From positions 62,001 through 126,000 of the forward strand of contig JAHBTS010000004.1 in NCBI GenBank assembly GCA_019638515.1: a DNA stretch of 64,000 bases. The letters are read 5' to 3'. Source of the DNA: Chitinophagales bacterium. Lineage in GTDB: Bacteria; Bacteroidota; Bacteroidia; Chitinophagales; LD1. Positions 8,208 to 17,256 of the stretch are shown in pieces (position 1 is the first letter of the stretch; each line of letters opens with the position of its first letter). The translations under genes were made by a program, and so were the position numbers. The notes under the pieces were generated by a model. The model saw only the letters and a list, made by a program, of their open reading frames with translations. It had not been told where the DNA came from and did no database searches.

Positions 8208-9572
8208 ATGCAAGTTTTTAATAGTATTTTAGAAACCATTGGCAACACGCCTTTGGTGCGAATGAACAAAATCGGAAAACCCGGAATAGAGGCCGATGTT
8301 TTTTTAAAAGTAGAGTATTTTAATCCCGGCAACAGCATTAAAGACCGTATAGGTTTAAACATGGTTATAGAAGCCGAAGAAAAAGGATTTCTACAACCGG
8401 GAGGAACCATCATAGAATGTACTTCGGGCAATACCGGCATGGGCTTGGCACTTGCTGCTGCCGTAAAAGGATACAAATGTATTTTTACCACTACCGATAA
8501 GCAATCGAAAGAAAAAATAGATGTGCTGCGCGCCATTGGTGCCGAAGTTATCGTGTGCCCTACCAATGTAGCACACGAAGATCCGCGCAATTACCACATG
8601 GTGGCAGAGCGACTCGCCAAAGAAATTCCAAACTCGTATTTTATTAACCAATACGAAAACTTAGATAACCGCTTGGCACACTACAAAACCACCGGCCCCG
8701 AAATTTGGAAGCAAACCGAAGGAAAAATTACCCACTTTATTACCACCATCGGCACCGGAGGAACCATTTCGGGCACAGCAAAGTATTTAAAAGAAGTAAA
8801 CCCCGCCATTCAAGTAATAGGTATTGATGCTTATGGTTCTATTTTAAAAAAATATAAAGAAACCGGGGCAAAAGACATGAACGAAGCCTATCCATACTTG
8901 ATTGAAGGAATTGGACAAGATATAGTGCCGGGTAATTTCGATTTTGATGTAATTGATTTTATTGAACAAGTAAGCGATAAAGATGCTGCGCTCATGTGCC
9001 GAAAACTTGCCAAAGAAGAAGGCATTTTTGTGGGCTATAGCGGAGGTGCAGTAGTGCAGGGCGTGCTTCAACTGCAAAGCAAGTTAAAAAAGGGCGATGT
9101 GGCAGTAGTAATTTTGCACGACCACGGCAGCCGCTACATAAACAAAGTGTATAACGATGATTGGATGCGCGACCGCGGATTTTTAAAAGATGAAGTTATT
9201 ACCGCCAAAACCATTGTAGAAAGAAAAAATATTAAGGAGCTGGTTTTTGTTTCGCCCGAAGAAACGGTTGCAGATGCTTTTAAAAAAATGAAAACACTCA
9301 ACCTTACCCAACTTCCGGTAATAAAAGCCGAAGAAATTATTGGCAGCATTACCGAAAATTCTATTCTGCAATTGCTAATGGAAAACACCCACAACCGCAA
9401 TAGCAAAGTAGAAGTAGTAATGGCAAAACCTTTTCCGGTGGTGCCGTTGCAAGCCACCGCAGCAGAAATATCTAAACATATTTCTAAAAGCAATACCGCA
9501 GTAATTACCAAAGCCAACTCTGGCGATTGGAGTATAATTACCGAGTTCGATTTAATAGAAGCATTGGCCTAA
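8208..9572 (+). CDS. PLP-dependent cystathionine beta-synthase / cysteine synthase with C-terminal CBS domain pair
   Basis: Protein of 454 residues. The start at ATG 8208 (MQVFNSILETIGNTPL) matches the conserved family N-terminus; a longer frame back to 8106 would overlap the previous gene and add unlike residues. The PLP lysine is K45 in NPGNSIKDRIG, and TSGNTGM at 72-78 binds the substrate carboxylate. GTGGTISGTAKYL follows, and the catalytic domain ends with YSGGAVVQG. From about 325 onward two CBS motifs appear (LVFVSPEETVADAF and a second ending WSIITEFDLIEAL). They are likely regulatory, as in eukaryotic-type cystathionine beta-synthase. It makes cystathionine or cysteine from serine (or an activated serine) and homocysteine or sulfide; which reaction dominates cannot be read from the sequence. 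Confidence 0.9.
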   Translation: MQVFNSILETIGNTPLVRMNKIGKPGIEADVFLKVEYFNPGNSIKDRIGLNMVIEAEEKGFLQPGGTIIECTSGNTGMGLALAAAVKGYKCIFTTTDKQSKEKIDVLRAIGAEVIVCPTNVAHEDPRNYHMVAERLAKEIPNSYFINQYENLDNRLAHYKTTGPEIWKQTEGKITHFITTIGTGGTISGTAKYLKEVNPAIQVIGIDAYGSILKKYKETGAKDMNEAYPYLIEGIGQDIVPGNFDFDVIDFIEQVSDKDAALMCRKLAKEEGIFVGYSGGAVVQGVLQLQSKLKKGDVAVVILHDHGSRYINKVYNDDWMRDRGFLKDEVITAKTIVERKNIKELVFVSPEETVADAFKKMKTLNLTQLPVIKAEEIIGSITENSILQLLMENTHNRNSKVEVVMAKPFPVVPLQATAAEISKHISKSNTAVITKANSGDWSIITEFDLIEALA

Positions 9573-9625
9573 TAATTTTGCCCTTGCATTTTTTTATACA
9601 TTTCGGGTTCTAAAATTGTATTCCC

Positions 9626-10633
9626 TTGTGTCTTAAAGTTGATATTCATACACATATTATACCTAAACACCTGCCTCGCTGGGCAGATAAATATGGATAT
9701 GGCGGCTTTATTCATTTAGACCATCATAAAGCCGGATGTGCGCGTATGATGCGCGATGATGAATTTTTTCGCGAAATTCAAGACAACTGCTGGGATGCCA
9801 AAGTGCGCATAAAAGAATGCAACCTTCACAAGGTAGATGTGCAGGTGCTTTCTACCATTCCCGTACTGTTTAATTACTGGGCAAAACCCAAAGACTGCTT
9901 AGATATTTCGCAATTCTTAAACGACCATATTGCAGCCATTGTGCAGCAATATCCCAAACGGTTTATTGGGTTGGGAACTATTCCCATGCAATCGGCAGAT
10001 ATGGCTGTAAAAGAAATTGAACGCTGCAAAAAAATTGGTTTGGTTGGCATAGAAATTGGTTCAAACATAAACGACCAAAACCTAAATGAGCCGGCATTTT
10101 TCCCCGTTTTTGCCGCAGCCGAAAAATTGGGCATGAGCATTTTTGTTCACCCGTGGAATATGGTAGGCACCAAGCAAATGAGCAAGTATTGGCTGCCTTG
10201 GTTGGTAGGCATGCCTGCAGAAACTTCGCGTGCTATTTGCAGCATGATTTTTGGTGGCGTTTTTGAGCGTTTCCCAAAGCTAAAAGTAGCATTTGCACAT
10301 GGTGGCGGTGCTTTTCCATCGGGCATTGGCAGAATTGAACAAGGCTACAAAGTGCGCCCCGATCTTACGGCTATTGATAACGATGTAAACCCGCGTAACT
10401 ATGTTGGCAAATTCTATATAGACTCGCTGGTGCACGATGCTCCATTCCTTAAATACCTAACCGAAACCATGGGCATTGATAATATTTGCCTCGGCAGCGA
10501 TTATCCTTTCCCGCTGGGCGAAGCCGTGCCGGGAACTTTAATAGAAAGTATGGCATGGAAAAAAGGTGAAAAAGAAAAACTACTTCACCAAAATGCTTTC
10601 AATTGGCTAGGCTTACATGCTGCCGATTTTTAA
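9626..10633 (+). CDS. Amidohydrolase-family decarboxylase, 2-amino-3-carboxymuconate-6-semialdehyde decarboxylase (ACMSD)-like
   Basis: Protein of 335 residues, TIM-barrel metal enzyme. Likely metal ligands: H8 and H10 (DIHTHIIPK), H175 (VHPWNM), H225 (AFAHGGGAFP) and D292 (GSDYPFPLG). The segment GYGGFIHLDHH followed by NCWDAKVRI closely follows the N-terminal pattern of ACMSD, which decarboxylates the ring-cleavage product of 3-hydroxyanthranilate in the kynurenine route of tryptophan breakdown. Only a TTG codon (9626) is available as start: an in-frame stop is just upstream and no ATG precedes the HxH motif. No other kynurenine genes are adjacent. It converges on the methyltransferase gene with 4 bp between stops. 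Confidence 0.82.
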   Translation: MCLKVDIHTHIIPKHLPRWADKYGYGGFIHLDHHKAGCARMMRDDEFFREIQDNCWDAKVRIKECNLHKVDVQVLSTIPVLFNYWAKPKDCLDISQFLNDHIAAIVQQYPKRFIGLGTIPMQSADMAVKEIERCKKIGLVGIEIGSNINDQNLNEPAFFPVFAAAEKLGMSIFVHPWNMVGTKQMSKYWLPWLVGMPAETSRAICSMIFGGVFERFPKLKVAFAHGGGAFPSGIGRIEQGYKVRPDLTAIDNDVNPRNYVGKFYIDSLVHDAPFLKYLTETMGIDNICLGSDYPFPLGEAVPGTLIESMAWKKGEKEKLLHQNAFNWLGLHAADF

Positions 10634-10637
10634 TTTG

Positions 10638-11492
10638 CTATTGTGCTGGCGGCTTATTCATGTGGTATAAGTGCATTTGATCCTGCGGATTAAACGCTGG
10701 TTTTTCGGCCAAAATTTCATAGAAATCTATCGGAAAAACATACTCCTCCCAGCTATCTATTTTCCCTATATTGAATAAGTTTTGAAAATCGTTTGAAATA
10801 GATAAATGCTCAAAAGCACTCATTTCTACCTGCGGTGTTCTAATAAAATGAATAATGAAACCCTTTCTGCGCAATGCCGAAACTACTTGGTATAAATTGC
10901 CCACTTCGTATTCGTATGCCTTATTTATTTGCTCGCAAATTTGGTGAATGCGCAACTGCTCCCATTCGTTTTCGCTTTCGCGGGTAAATAAATCTTTAAT
11001 ATAGACTTTACCGCCCGGTTTCAATACTTTCTTTACTGCATCTATTGCCAACGGCTTGTTTTTAGAATGCCCAAACGATTCCAAAAAAATTACCCTGTCG
11101 AAAGTTTCTTTCGGAAACAAATCGTTTAAAAAATGGTAGTCGCCCAAAGTAACTTTCACCTGTGCCGCTACATTCTTTGCTTCGGTATTGGCAGTTGCTT
11201 TCTCTGCCTGCACTTGCGAAATGGTGCAAGCCTCAATTTTAATTTCGGGTAGTTGCTGTGCAAAAAAAGATGCCGGACCGCACACACCGCATCCTGCATC
11301 AATAATATGCTGGCCGTTTTGCAGTTGTGCACTCTCTATGGTGTACTTTAAATAATCTTCTACATTATTGGTGCGAAAAGCCTGAATTACTTCGCCATAT
11401 ACTTGCAAAAACTTATCGGTGGTGGCATTGTAAAAATCTGCCACTCCCGCTGCCGGAGCTTTCTTTTCTTCCTTTTTTCCAAACCAATTCAC
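10638..11492 (-). CDS. SAM-dependent class I methyltransferase
   Basis: Protein of 284 residues starting with GTG. Motif I is IIDAGCGVCGPASF (DAGCGVCG at 65-72), an acidic motif II region follows (EACTIS), and LKPGGKVYIKDLF is the post-II/III strand. The DxGCGxCGP form and the TISQVQAEKA segment resemble the cyclopropane fatty acid synthase, sterol C-methyltransferase and UbiE side of the family, which act on lipids or small molecules. The N-terminal 18 residues are lysine-rich and unlike the fold. The substrate is unknown, and neighbours (ACMSD, DUF4294) do not point to one. Confidence 0.8.
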   Translation of the reverse strand: MNWFGKKEEKKAPAAGVADFYNATTDKFLQVYGEVIQAFRTNNVEDYLKYTIESAQLQNGQHIIDAGCGVCGPASFFAQQLPEIKIEACTISQVQAEKATANTEAKNVAAQVKVTLGDYHFLNDLFPKETFDRVIFLESFGHSKNKPLAIDAVKKVLKPGGKVYIKDLFTRESENEWEQLRIHQICEQINKAYEYEVGNLYQVVSALRRKGFIIHFIRTPQVEMSAFEHLSISNDFQNLFNIGKIDSWEEYVFPIDFYEILAEKPAFNPQDQMHLYHMNKPPAQ

Positions 11493-11625
11493 ACGGTAAT
11501 TGTAGTAACTTATTATGGCTTCTTAAAAGAAATTACCTTTAGCCAACTTTTGTAAAAATTATTTCCGCCTTTTTACATCACCTTTGCAAAACAGTTTCTC
11601 TTACATCAACTATATTTCAATTACT

Positions 11626-12213
11626 ATGAATGCTTCTTTAAGGAGCCTTTTGGGCTTTGTTGTTTTAATAATTGCCGCCCACAATCTTTCTGCTCAAGGA
11701 TTTAAAAAAGATACCGTATTGGCAACCACCACTGCCGATACTATGCAAACGTACTACTTGCCCGAAGTGGATATTGTAAACTTTAAAACCAGTGACGAAT
11801 GGCGCGAGTATTACCAAACCATGAGCCGTGTAAAAAAAGTAATGCCTTATGTAAAAATTGCCAACCAACTGTATGTAGAACTGCAAGCCAAAGAAGAAAA
11901 CAGTAAGCGCAAAGAATATAGGCACTACCGAAAAGATTTAGAGAAAGAAATGCGTACAAAATTCGAGAAAGAATTGCGCAACCTTACTATTAGCCAAGGT
12001 AAGGTATTGGTGAAACTGATAAACCGCGAAACCGGCAACAACTGCTACAAAATAATTAAAGACGTAAAAGGTGGTTTTAATGCCATGATTTGGCAAATGG
12101 TAGCCAAGCGCTACGACTATAATTTGAAAGAAAACTACAACCCCAAAAACGAAAAAATGATAGAGCTTGTAATTAAGCAATTAGGAAAAGACTACAACGT
12201 AAGCGTGCAATAG
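11626..12213 (+). CDS. Secreted DUF4294-family protein
   Basis: Start chosen at ATG 11626 because the residues from there form a clean signal peptide (MNASLRSLLGFVVLIIAAHNLSAQ); an earlier TTG at 11584 would place 14 polar residues before it. The mature part (about 170 residues) has YYLPEVDIV, then a lysine/arginine/glutamate-rich helical stretch, then LVKLINRETGNNCYKIIKDVKGGFNAMIWQ. This matches the pattern of the Bacteroidota family DUF4294, whose function is not established. It probably works in the periplasm or at the outer membrane. It lies 72 bp upstream of thiL on the same strand. Confidence 0.75.
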   Translation: MNASLRSLLGFVVLIIAAHNLSAQGFKKDTVLATTTADTMQTYYLPEVDIVNFKTSDEWREYYQTMSRVKKVMPYVKIANQLYVELQAKEENSKRKEYRHYRKDLEKEMRTKFEKELRNLTISQGKVLVKLINRETGNNCYKIIKDVKGGFNAMIWQMVAKRYDYNLKENYNPKNEKMIELVIKQLGKDYNVSVQ

Positions 12214-12285
12214 CAACTTGTATTCTCCTCGTTGGCAATCGGCTCATTTCGTTTATTTGCAGCAAATTTTACCGAAACAAAAAAT

Positions 12286-13314
12286 ATGAGCGAAACAAAA
12301 ACCACACCCATTAGCGCACTGGGCGAATTTGGCTTAATAGAACATCTCACCAAACATTTTGTTGCACAGCATCCTTCTACCCAAAAAAGTATAGGCGATG
12401 ATGCTGCCGTAATAGATTACGGCAATAAAAAAACAGTAGTGAGTACCGATTTGCTTGCCGAAGGCATCCATTTCGATTTAATGTATATGCCGCTCAAACA
12501 CCTAGGCTACAAAAGCATTGTGGTAAACCTATCCGATATTTATGCCATGAATGCCCAACCTAAACAAGTGCTGGTGAGCATGGCACTTTCGAGCAGGTTT
12601 ACGGTAGAAGCTGTAAGCGAAATATATGCAGGAATAGAGCATGCCTGCAAAGTGTATGGTGTAGATTTAGTTGGGGGCGATACCACTTCTTCGCAAAGCG
12701 GGTTGGTAATTTCTGTTACTGCTATTGGCGAAGCAGCCGAAGAAAACATTGTTTATCGCAGCGGAGCAAAACCCGGAGACCTGCTCTGTGCCACAGGCGA
12801 TTTAGGTGCCGCCTTTCTGGGTCTGCAAATCTTGGAGCGCGAAAAACAAATTTGGCTGGAGCACCCCAATGTTCAACCCGAACTCGGCAACGAATACTTA
12901 ATTAAAAGACAACTAAAACCCGAAGCCAGAAAAGATATTATTTCCCTTTTTGAAGAATGGATGCTAAAACCAACCGCCATGCTCGATATAAGCGATGGGC
13001 TTGCCAGCGATGTATTGCATTTGTGCAAGCAAAGTAACGTTGGCTGCGAAATAGAAGAAGCTAAAGTACCCATAGCCGAAGATACTTACAACACCGCCCT
13101 AGATTTGGGTTTAGACCCTATTGTTTGCGCCCTAAACGGTGGCGAAGATTACGAACTGCTATTTACCATTTCGCCCGAAGACGAAACCAAACTATCTGAT
13201 GAAATCGCCATTTCTATTATAGGCACCATCACAGAGCCTGCACAAGGAGCTGTTTTAAAAACCAAAGGCGGCAATTACCACCGCATTACAGCACAAGGAT
13301 GGAAACATTTTTAA
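12286..13314 (+). CDS. thiL: Thiamine-monophosphate kinase
   Basis: Protein of 342 residues from ATG 12286; an earlier TTG at 12232 would add an unrelated leader. It phosphorylates thiamine monophosphate to the active cofactor thiamine diphosphate. PurM/ThiL-fold motifs: GDDAAVI (37 onward), STDLLAEGIHF (53-63), VNLSDIYAMNAQP, DLVGGDTTSS, and MLDISDGLASD with the metal-binding aspartates. GGEDYELL is near the C-terminus. A bidirectional hairpin terminator follows directly. No other thi genes and no TPP riboswitch were seen nearby. Confidence 0.93.
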   Translation: MSETKTTPISALGEFGLIEHLTKHFVAQHPSTQKSIGDDAAVIDYGNKKTVVSTDLLAEGIHFDLMYMPLKHLGYKSIVVNLSDIYAMNAQPKQVLVSMALSSRFTVEAVSEIYAGIEHACKVYGVDLVGGDTTSSQSGLVISVTAIGEAAEENIVYRSGAKPGDLLCATGDLGAAFLGLQILEREKQIWLEHPNVQPELGNEYLIKRQLKPEARKDIISLFEEWMLKPTAMLDISDGLASDVLHLCKQSNVGCEIEEAKVPIAEDTYNTALDLGLDPIVCALNGGEDYELLFTISPEDETKLSDEIAISIIGTITEPAQGAVLKTKGGNYHRITAQGWKHF

Positions 13315-13317
13315 AAA

Positions 13318-13346
13318 GCAAAACCCCCGAAAATTCGGGGGTTTTG
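13318..13346. terminator. Bidirectional hairpin terminator between thiL and tRNA-Lys
   Basis: Stem CCCCCGAA (13324-13331) with TTCGGGGG (13334-13341). It is followed by TTTT on the plus strand and, because AAAA lies on the other side, by TTTT on the minus strand too. It can end both thiL and the opposing tRNA gene. Confidence 0.85.
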
Positions 13347-13419
13347 TGATTCTGTCGGGATTCGAACCCGAGACCCATACATTAAAAGTGTATTGCTCTA
13401 CCAGCTGAGCTACAGAATC
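13347..13419 (-). tRNA. tRNA-Lys (anticodon TTT)
   Basis: Read on the minus strand, the 73 bases fold as a full cloverleaf. The acceptor GATTCTG pairs with its 3' partner, the D arm contains AGCTCAGCTGGTAGAG, the anticodon loop is CTTTTAA with TTT, and the T arm is CGGGTTCGAATCCCG. CCA is not encoded. Confidence 0.96.
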
Positions 13420-13540
13420 GCAGCTTTTATTTTTAAAGCGGCTGCAAATATAGCCCTATACTTAAAAATACCAAACAGAATTTTAAAAAAGTACTGCAAG
13501 GGCAAATAAATTCACAAACAAAATTCATTACGTTTGAAAA

Positions 13541-14443
13541 GTGAACTCTATTTTACAACTACACCAGCTCCAAAAAAACTATGGAGGCTACTTAGCTACC
13601 AATAATGTTTCGCTACAGGTACAAAGTGGTAGCATATTCGGTTTGCTCGGGCCAAATGGTGCCGGCAAAACAACCCTTATTAGAATGATAAACCGCATTA
13701 TTTTTCCCGATAGCGGCACTATTTCTTTTAAAGGAATGCCTTTGGCAGAGCAGCATACGCAACTTATTGGCTACATGCCCGAAGAGCGCGGCCTATACAA
13801 AAAAATGAAGGTGAAAGAACACCTCGTGTATTTGGGAATGCTAAAAGGACTATCGCGTAAACTGGCAACTCAAAAAACCGAAGAATGGTTCAAAAAGTTT
13901 GAAATAGAAAACTGGGCAAATAAACGTATCGAAGAACTCTCTAAAGGTATGAGCCAAAAAGTACAGTTTATTGGAACCGTACTGCACGAACCCGACCTCC
14001 TCATCTTAGATGAGCCTTTCAGCGGACTAGATCCAATAAATTCTTTATTGATAGAAAAAGAAATTAAGCGCTTTAAAACCGAAGGAAAAGCCATTGTTTT
14101 TTCTACACACCGCATGGAGCAAGTAGAAGAAATTTGCGATACCATAGCGCTCATAAACAAAGGAAAAAACATTTTGAACGGAGAAGTAAAATCGCTGAAA
14201 CAACAGTTTAAGGAGCATAAATTCCAAGTAGATTTTAATGGAGCTTTACCCGAAAGTATTCACCAAACATTCAAGGTGTTTTTGCAGGAAGAAAACAACA
14301 TTACCATCAGCAGCCAACACAAAAGTTCTAACGATGTGCTGCGCTATTTCTTAGAGCAAAATATTGAAATAACCTCCTTTAAAGAACTGTTGCCCACCAT
14401 CAACGAAATTTTTATTAAAAACGTAGAAACCGCTACTGCATGA
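13541..14443 (+). CDS. ABC transporter ATP-binding protein, ABC-2 exporter type (NatA-like)
   Basis: ATPase subunit of 300 residues with a GTG start at 13541. Walker A GPNGAGKTT is at 37-45, the signature is ELSKGMSQKVQ, Walker B with the D-loop is LLILDEPFSGLDP, and the H-loop is STHRMEQ. The C-terminal 70 residues extend beyond the ATPase core, as in NatA and CcmA-like drug or sodium export proteins. The stop codon overlaps the start of the permease gene (ATGA at 14440-14443), so the two are translated together. The cargo is unknown. Confidence 0.92.
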   Translation: MNSILQLHQLQKNYGGYLATNNVSLQVQSGSIFGLLGPNGAGKTTLIRMINRIIFPDSGTISFKGMPLAEQHTQLIGYMPEERGLYKKMKVKEHLVYLGMLKGLSRKLATQKTEEWFKKFEIENWANKRIEELSKGMSQKVQFIGTVLHEPDLLILDEPFSGLDPINSLLIEKEIKRFKTEGKAIVFSTHRMEQVEEICDTIALINKGKNILNGEVKSLKQQFKEHKFQVDFNGALPESIHQTFKVFLQEENNITISSQHKSSNDVLRYFLEQNIEITSFKELLPTINEIFIKNVETATA

Positions 14444-15756
14444 AAAAAGTTTGGATAATTATTCAACGCGAATATTTAAGCCGTGTTCTTACCAAAAGCT
14501 TTTTGCTAACAACACTGTTGGCGCCCATCGGCTTTATTGTGCTTATAGTGGCTACCGTTTGGGTAAATTCTTTAGGTACCAGCGAAAAGAAAATTGCAGT
14601 AATTGACGAAAGTGGCGTGTTTAAAGATACCCGCTTTCCCGATGCCGAAAACAAATCTGTGTACTTCTTTTATCCCGATATGCCTTTCGATGAAATTTAC
14701 AACAATATTCAAGCAGAAGGCAAGGCGGCTAAATTCGATGCGCTGCTGCGCATTCCTGCGGGTTTTGATGTAATGAAACCCAACCGTATTGGCGTGCAAC
14801 TATTTACTGCCGAGCGCCCCGGGCTTTTTATGAAACAATACCTTACCGAAGTAATTGGCGATGTGGTGCGCAATAAAAAACTACAACAGCAATCTATTCA
14901 ACCCGAAGTTGTTGAAAGCCTAAACGAAAAAATTATCATCAATTATTCTTCCGGTTTAGGCAACGAAAAAGCCGGCTTTACCGAAGTGGCTTCTATAATT
15001 GGCTACCTCATTGGCTTTATAGTATATATTGCCTTGTTTGTGTATGGCAGCATGATTATGCGCGGAGTGAAAGAGGAAAAAACCAACCGCATTGTAGAAG
15101 TACTTATTAGCAGCGTAAAGCCTTTTCAACTCATGCTGGGTAAAATTATTGGCATAGGCATGGTTGGCTTAACGCAGTTTGTGCTATGGGCTATACTTAT
15201 TACACTTTCAAACTTTTTTATGGCAATAGTATTGGGCATAACTGTAAACAGCCCTATGGCAATACCCGCTTCTCCACAAGCAGGCAATATTGATGCAGAC
15301 GAAATTCGGTTGCTGCTGAGCCATGTTTCCGAAATACACTTTTTGCCGCTCACATTGGTTTTCTTATTCTTTTTTATTGGTGGCTTTTTACTTTATGGTG
15401 CACTCTTTGCCGCCATTGGTGCAGCGGTAAACGATGATGGCGAAATGCAATCGCTTACTTTGCCTGTAACTATTCCAATTATAGTTTCAATTGTGCTGCT
15501 CAGCAATGTAATTGGCGAGCCCGATGGCAACATTGCATTGTGGGCATCTATTGTGCCTCTATCGTCTCCAATTATTATGCCTTCTATTATGCCGTTTGAA
15601 CCTCCGCTTTGGCAAATACTGCTTTCGGCCATTCTATTGGTTGGCGGCTTTCTTTTTACTACTTGGCTGGCAGCTAGAATTTACAGAACAGGCATATTGA
15701 TGTATGGCAAAAAAGTAACCTTAAAAGAATTACTTAAATGGGGTTTAAAGGGTTAA
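14440..15756 (+). CDS. ABC-2 type transporter permease (NatB-like)
   Basis: Membrane subunit of 438 residues. A first helix at about 20-45 is followed by a large soluble extracytoplasmic domain (about 50-180), and a block of five to six helices fills the rest. This is the ABC2_membrane_3/NatB layout. The motif GVKEEKTNRIVEVLISSVKP after the second helix is typical of this family, as is GAAVNDDGEMQSL. It forms the membrane part of the exporter encoded with the preceding ATPase. Substrate not predictable. Confidence 0.9.
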   Translation: MKKVWIIIQREYLSRVLTKSFLLTTLLAPIGFIVLIVATVWVNSLGTSEKKIAVIDESGVFKDTRFPDAENKSVYFFYPDMPFDEIYNNIQAEGKAAKFDALLRIPAGFDVMKPNRIGVQLFTAERPGLFMKQYLTEVIGDVVRNKKLQQQSIQPEVVESLNEKIIINYSSGLGNEKAGFTEVASIIGYLIGFIVYIALFVYGSMIMRGVKEEKTNRIVEVLISSVKPFQLMLGKIIGIGMVGLTQFVLWAILITLSNFFMAIVLGITVNSPMAIPASPQAGNIDADEIRLLLSHVSEIHFLPLTLVFLFFFIGGFLLYGALFAAIGAAVNDDGEMQSLTLPVTIPIIVSIVLLSNVIGEPDGNIALWASIVPLSSPIIMPSIMPFEPPLWQILLSAILLVGGFLFTTWLAARIYRTGILMYGKKVTLKELLKWGLKG

Positions 15757-15804
15757 TCCTTTTCACGCTTCTAATGGCTGCTGTTTTCCACTAAGCACTT
15801 ACAC

Positions 15805-17181
15805 ATGAGTTACCTGCTCGATTTTGTAAAAACATTCAACACTGCCGAAATGCTGCAGTTTAAGCAGTTAGATGTAATTGGTAAAGAAGAGCTGCTGCGC
15901 GATGCTTATGCTAAACTGGCGCAACAAAAAAATTTCGATGAATACTCACTACCCAAAAAATTCAACCTTTCCGTTTCGCATTTCGATAAAATAAACTCTG
16001 TTTTACTCCATAAAACCATACAGCTTTTTTATGGCAGCAACTATCTTTTGCGCCTTACTACCTTAGTTAAAAAAGGGCTGAGTACGCTTATGCTGCACGA
16101 GTTAAAAATAATGGAGCGCAGCATTGCACAACAAAAAAACCTAAACGAAACACAGTCTTTTTATGCCGCCACAGTTGAGGCGCTTTGTGCAGTATTCCAC
16201 CCAAACTACAACGAAAAATTGGCGCTCGCCTACGGAAAAAAATACTTAGAATCTTTAGGCAGCAAAAAAACACTATCTGATGAAACATACGTTGCCATGC
16301 GCATTCACCAAAGCACAATGATAGCACAAGCAATGGCCGGCAACGAAGAAACCTACCGCACTACAGCACAAAACACGCTCCGCCTTTGGGAAAAAAGATT
16401 ACAACACTCTTCAGATAAACAAGCACTCTTCCATTTGCATTTTGCCCAAAGCTGCTTTGTAAAATTCTATGGCAGCGATGTAGCTATATTTTTAGAAGCC
16501 TTAGCGAAGTGCAAAAAAATTCTTCCACACCTGAAGCAAGAACAACAAAACGACTACGGTTTTAAAGTGCTATGCGAAATTGCATTTGGCAATATAGAAG
16601 CCGAAAATTTTAAGGCTGCCGAAGAAAGTTTAGAAGCTGCCTTTGCCTTGCCCTTTGTTGATATCACCAAACAAAGCTACCAATCGGGCAACTACTTAAA
16701 TGTGTGCTTAATCAATAAAAGCTATACCAAAGCTGCACAAATATTTAAAACACAACTAGAAGTGTTTTTAAACGAAAATATTAACTGCTCTTTGCGTTTT
16801 GATGTGCTGGTTAATGCCATTATGCTGCATTTGCACCTTCAACAATTCGATACTGCTTTTGCTTACTTACAAGAAATGCAAGCATATAAACGCAACCTGA
16901 TTACACCATTGGGGCAATTGCTTATGCGTATCTGCGAAACGCTTTTTTTCTACTGCAAGAGCGATTACAAAATGGCAATGGTGCTTGCCAAGCGCAATAT
17001 CCGGTTTTTAAACCGCCCCGAAAACAAGAACCCTCAGTTTCGTTATCATCTACAATTTATGAATTGTATTTGGCGCTTTAGTCAGCAAAGAGAAAAGGGG
17101 CAAGCAATAAGCGAAACGCTGCTACACGAAAAGAGCAAACTTTATGGCGGCATATACCATGTTTTTAACCAATTGCTTTAA
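15805..17181 (+). CDS. Protein of unknown function (458 aa, all-helical)
   Basis: I do not recognise a family. The protein has 458 residues, no signal peptide, no long hydrophobic segment and no catalytic motif. Predicted content is almost wholly helical, with repeated patterns of aromatic and small residues (for example AEESLEAAFALPF and AFAYLQEMQAY). This suggests TPR-like or other alpha-solenoid repeats in the C-terminal half. It is probably cytoplasmic. It lies 48 bp after the ABC permease gene on the same strand and ends at a strong bidirectional terminator, so it could be co-transcribed with the exporter. A link in function is only a guess. Confidence 0.75.
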   Translation: MSYLLDFVKTFNTAEMLQFKQLDVIGKEELLRDAYAKLAQQKNFDEYSLPKKFNLSVSHFDKINSVLLHKTIQLFYGSNYLLRLTTLVKKGLSTLMLHELKIMERSIAQQKNLNETQSFYAATVEALCAVFHPNYNEKLALAYGKKYLESLGSKKTLSDETYVAMRIHQSTMIAQAMAGNEETYRTTAQNTLRLWEKRLQHSSDKQALFHLHFAQSCFVKFYGSDVAIFLEALAKCKKILPHLKQEQQNDYGFKVLCEIAFGNIEAENFKAAEESLEAAFALPFVDITKQSYQSGNYLNVCLINKSYTKAAQIFKTQLEVFLNENINCSLRFDVLVNAIMLHLHLQQFDTAFAYLQEMQAYKRNLITPLGQLLMRICETLFFYCKSDYKMAMVLAKRNIRFLNRPENKNPQFRYHLQFMNCIWRFSQQREKGQAISETLLHEKSKLYGGIYHVFNQLL

Positions 17182-17236
17182 AAAAAAACACTTCATACAT
17201 ACAGTAAACTCTTACTATAAGTATGAAGTGCTTTTA
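17182..17236. terminator. Bidirectional terminator between the 458-aa gene and the T9SS operon
   Basis: Ten-base stem CACTTCATAC (17189-17198) with GTATGAAGTG (17221-17230). It is flanked by an A-run on the left and by CTTTTAC on the right, and the long loop contains a second small stem. It serves the two converging genes. Confidence 0.8.
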
Positions 17237-17256
17237 CTAGAAGCATTAACTGCTTC

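Noticed and set aside
13529..13536. TACGTTTG just before the ABC ATPase start
   Set aside because: Too close to the GTG for a leadered transcript and without a -33 box; a leaderless transcript is possible but unsupported.
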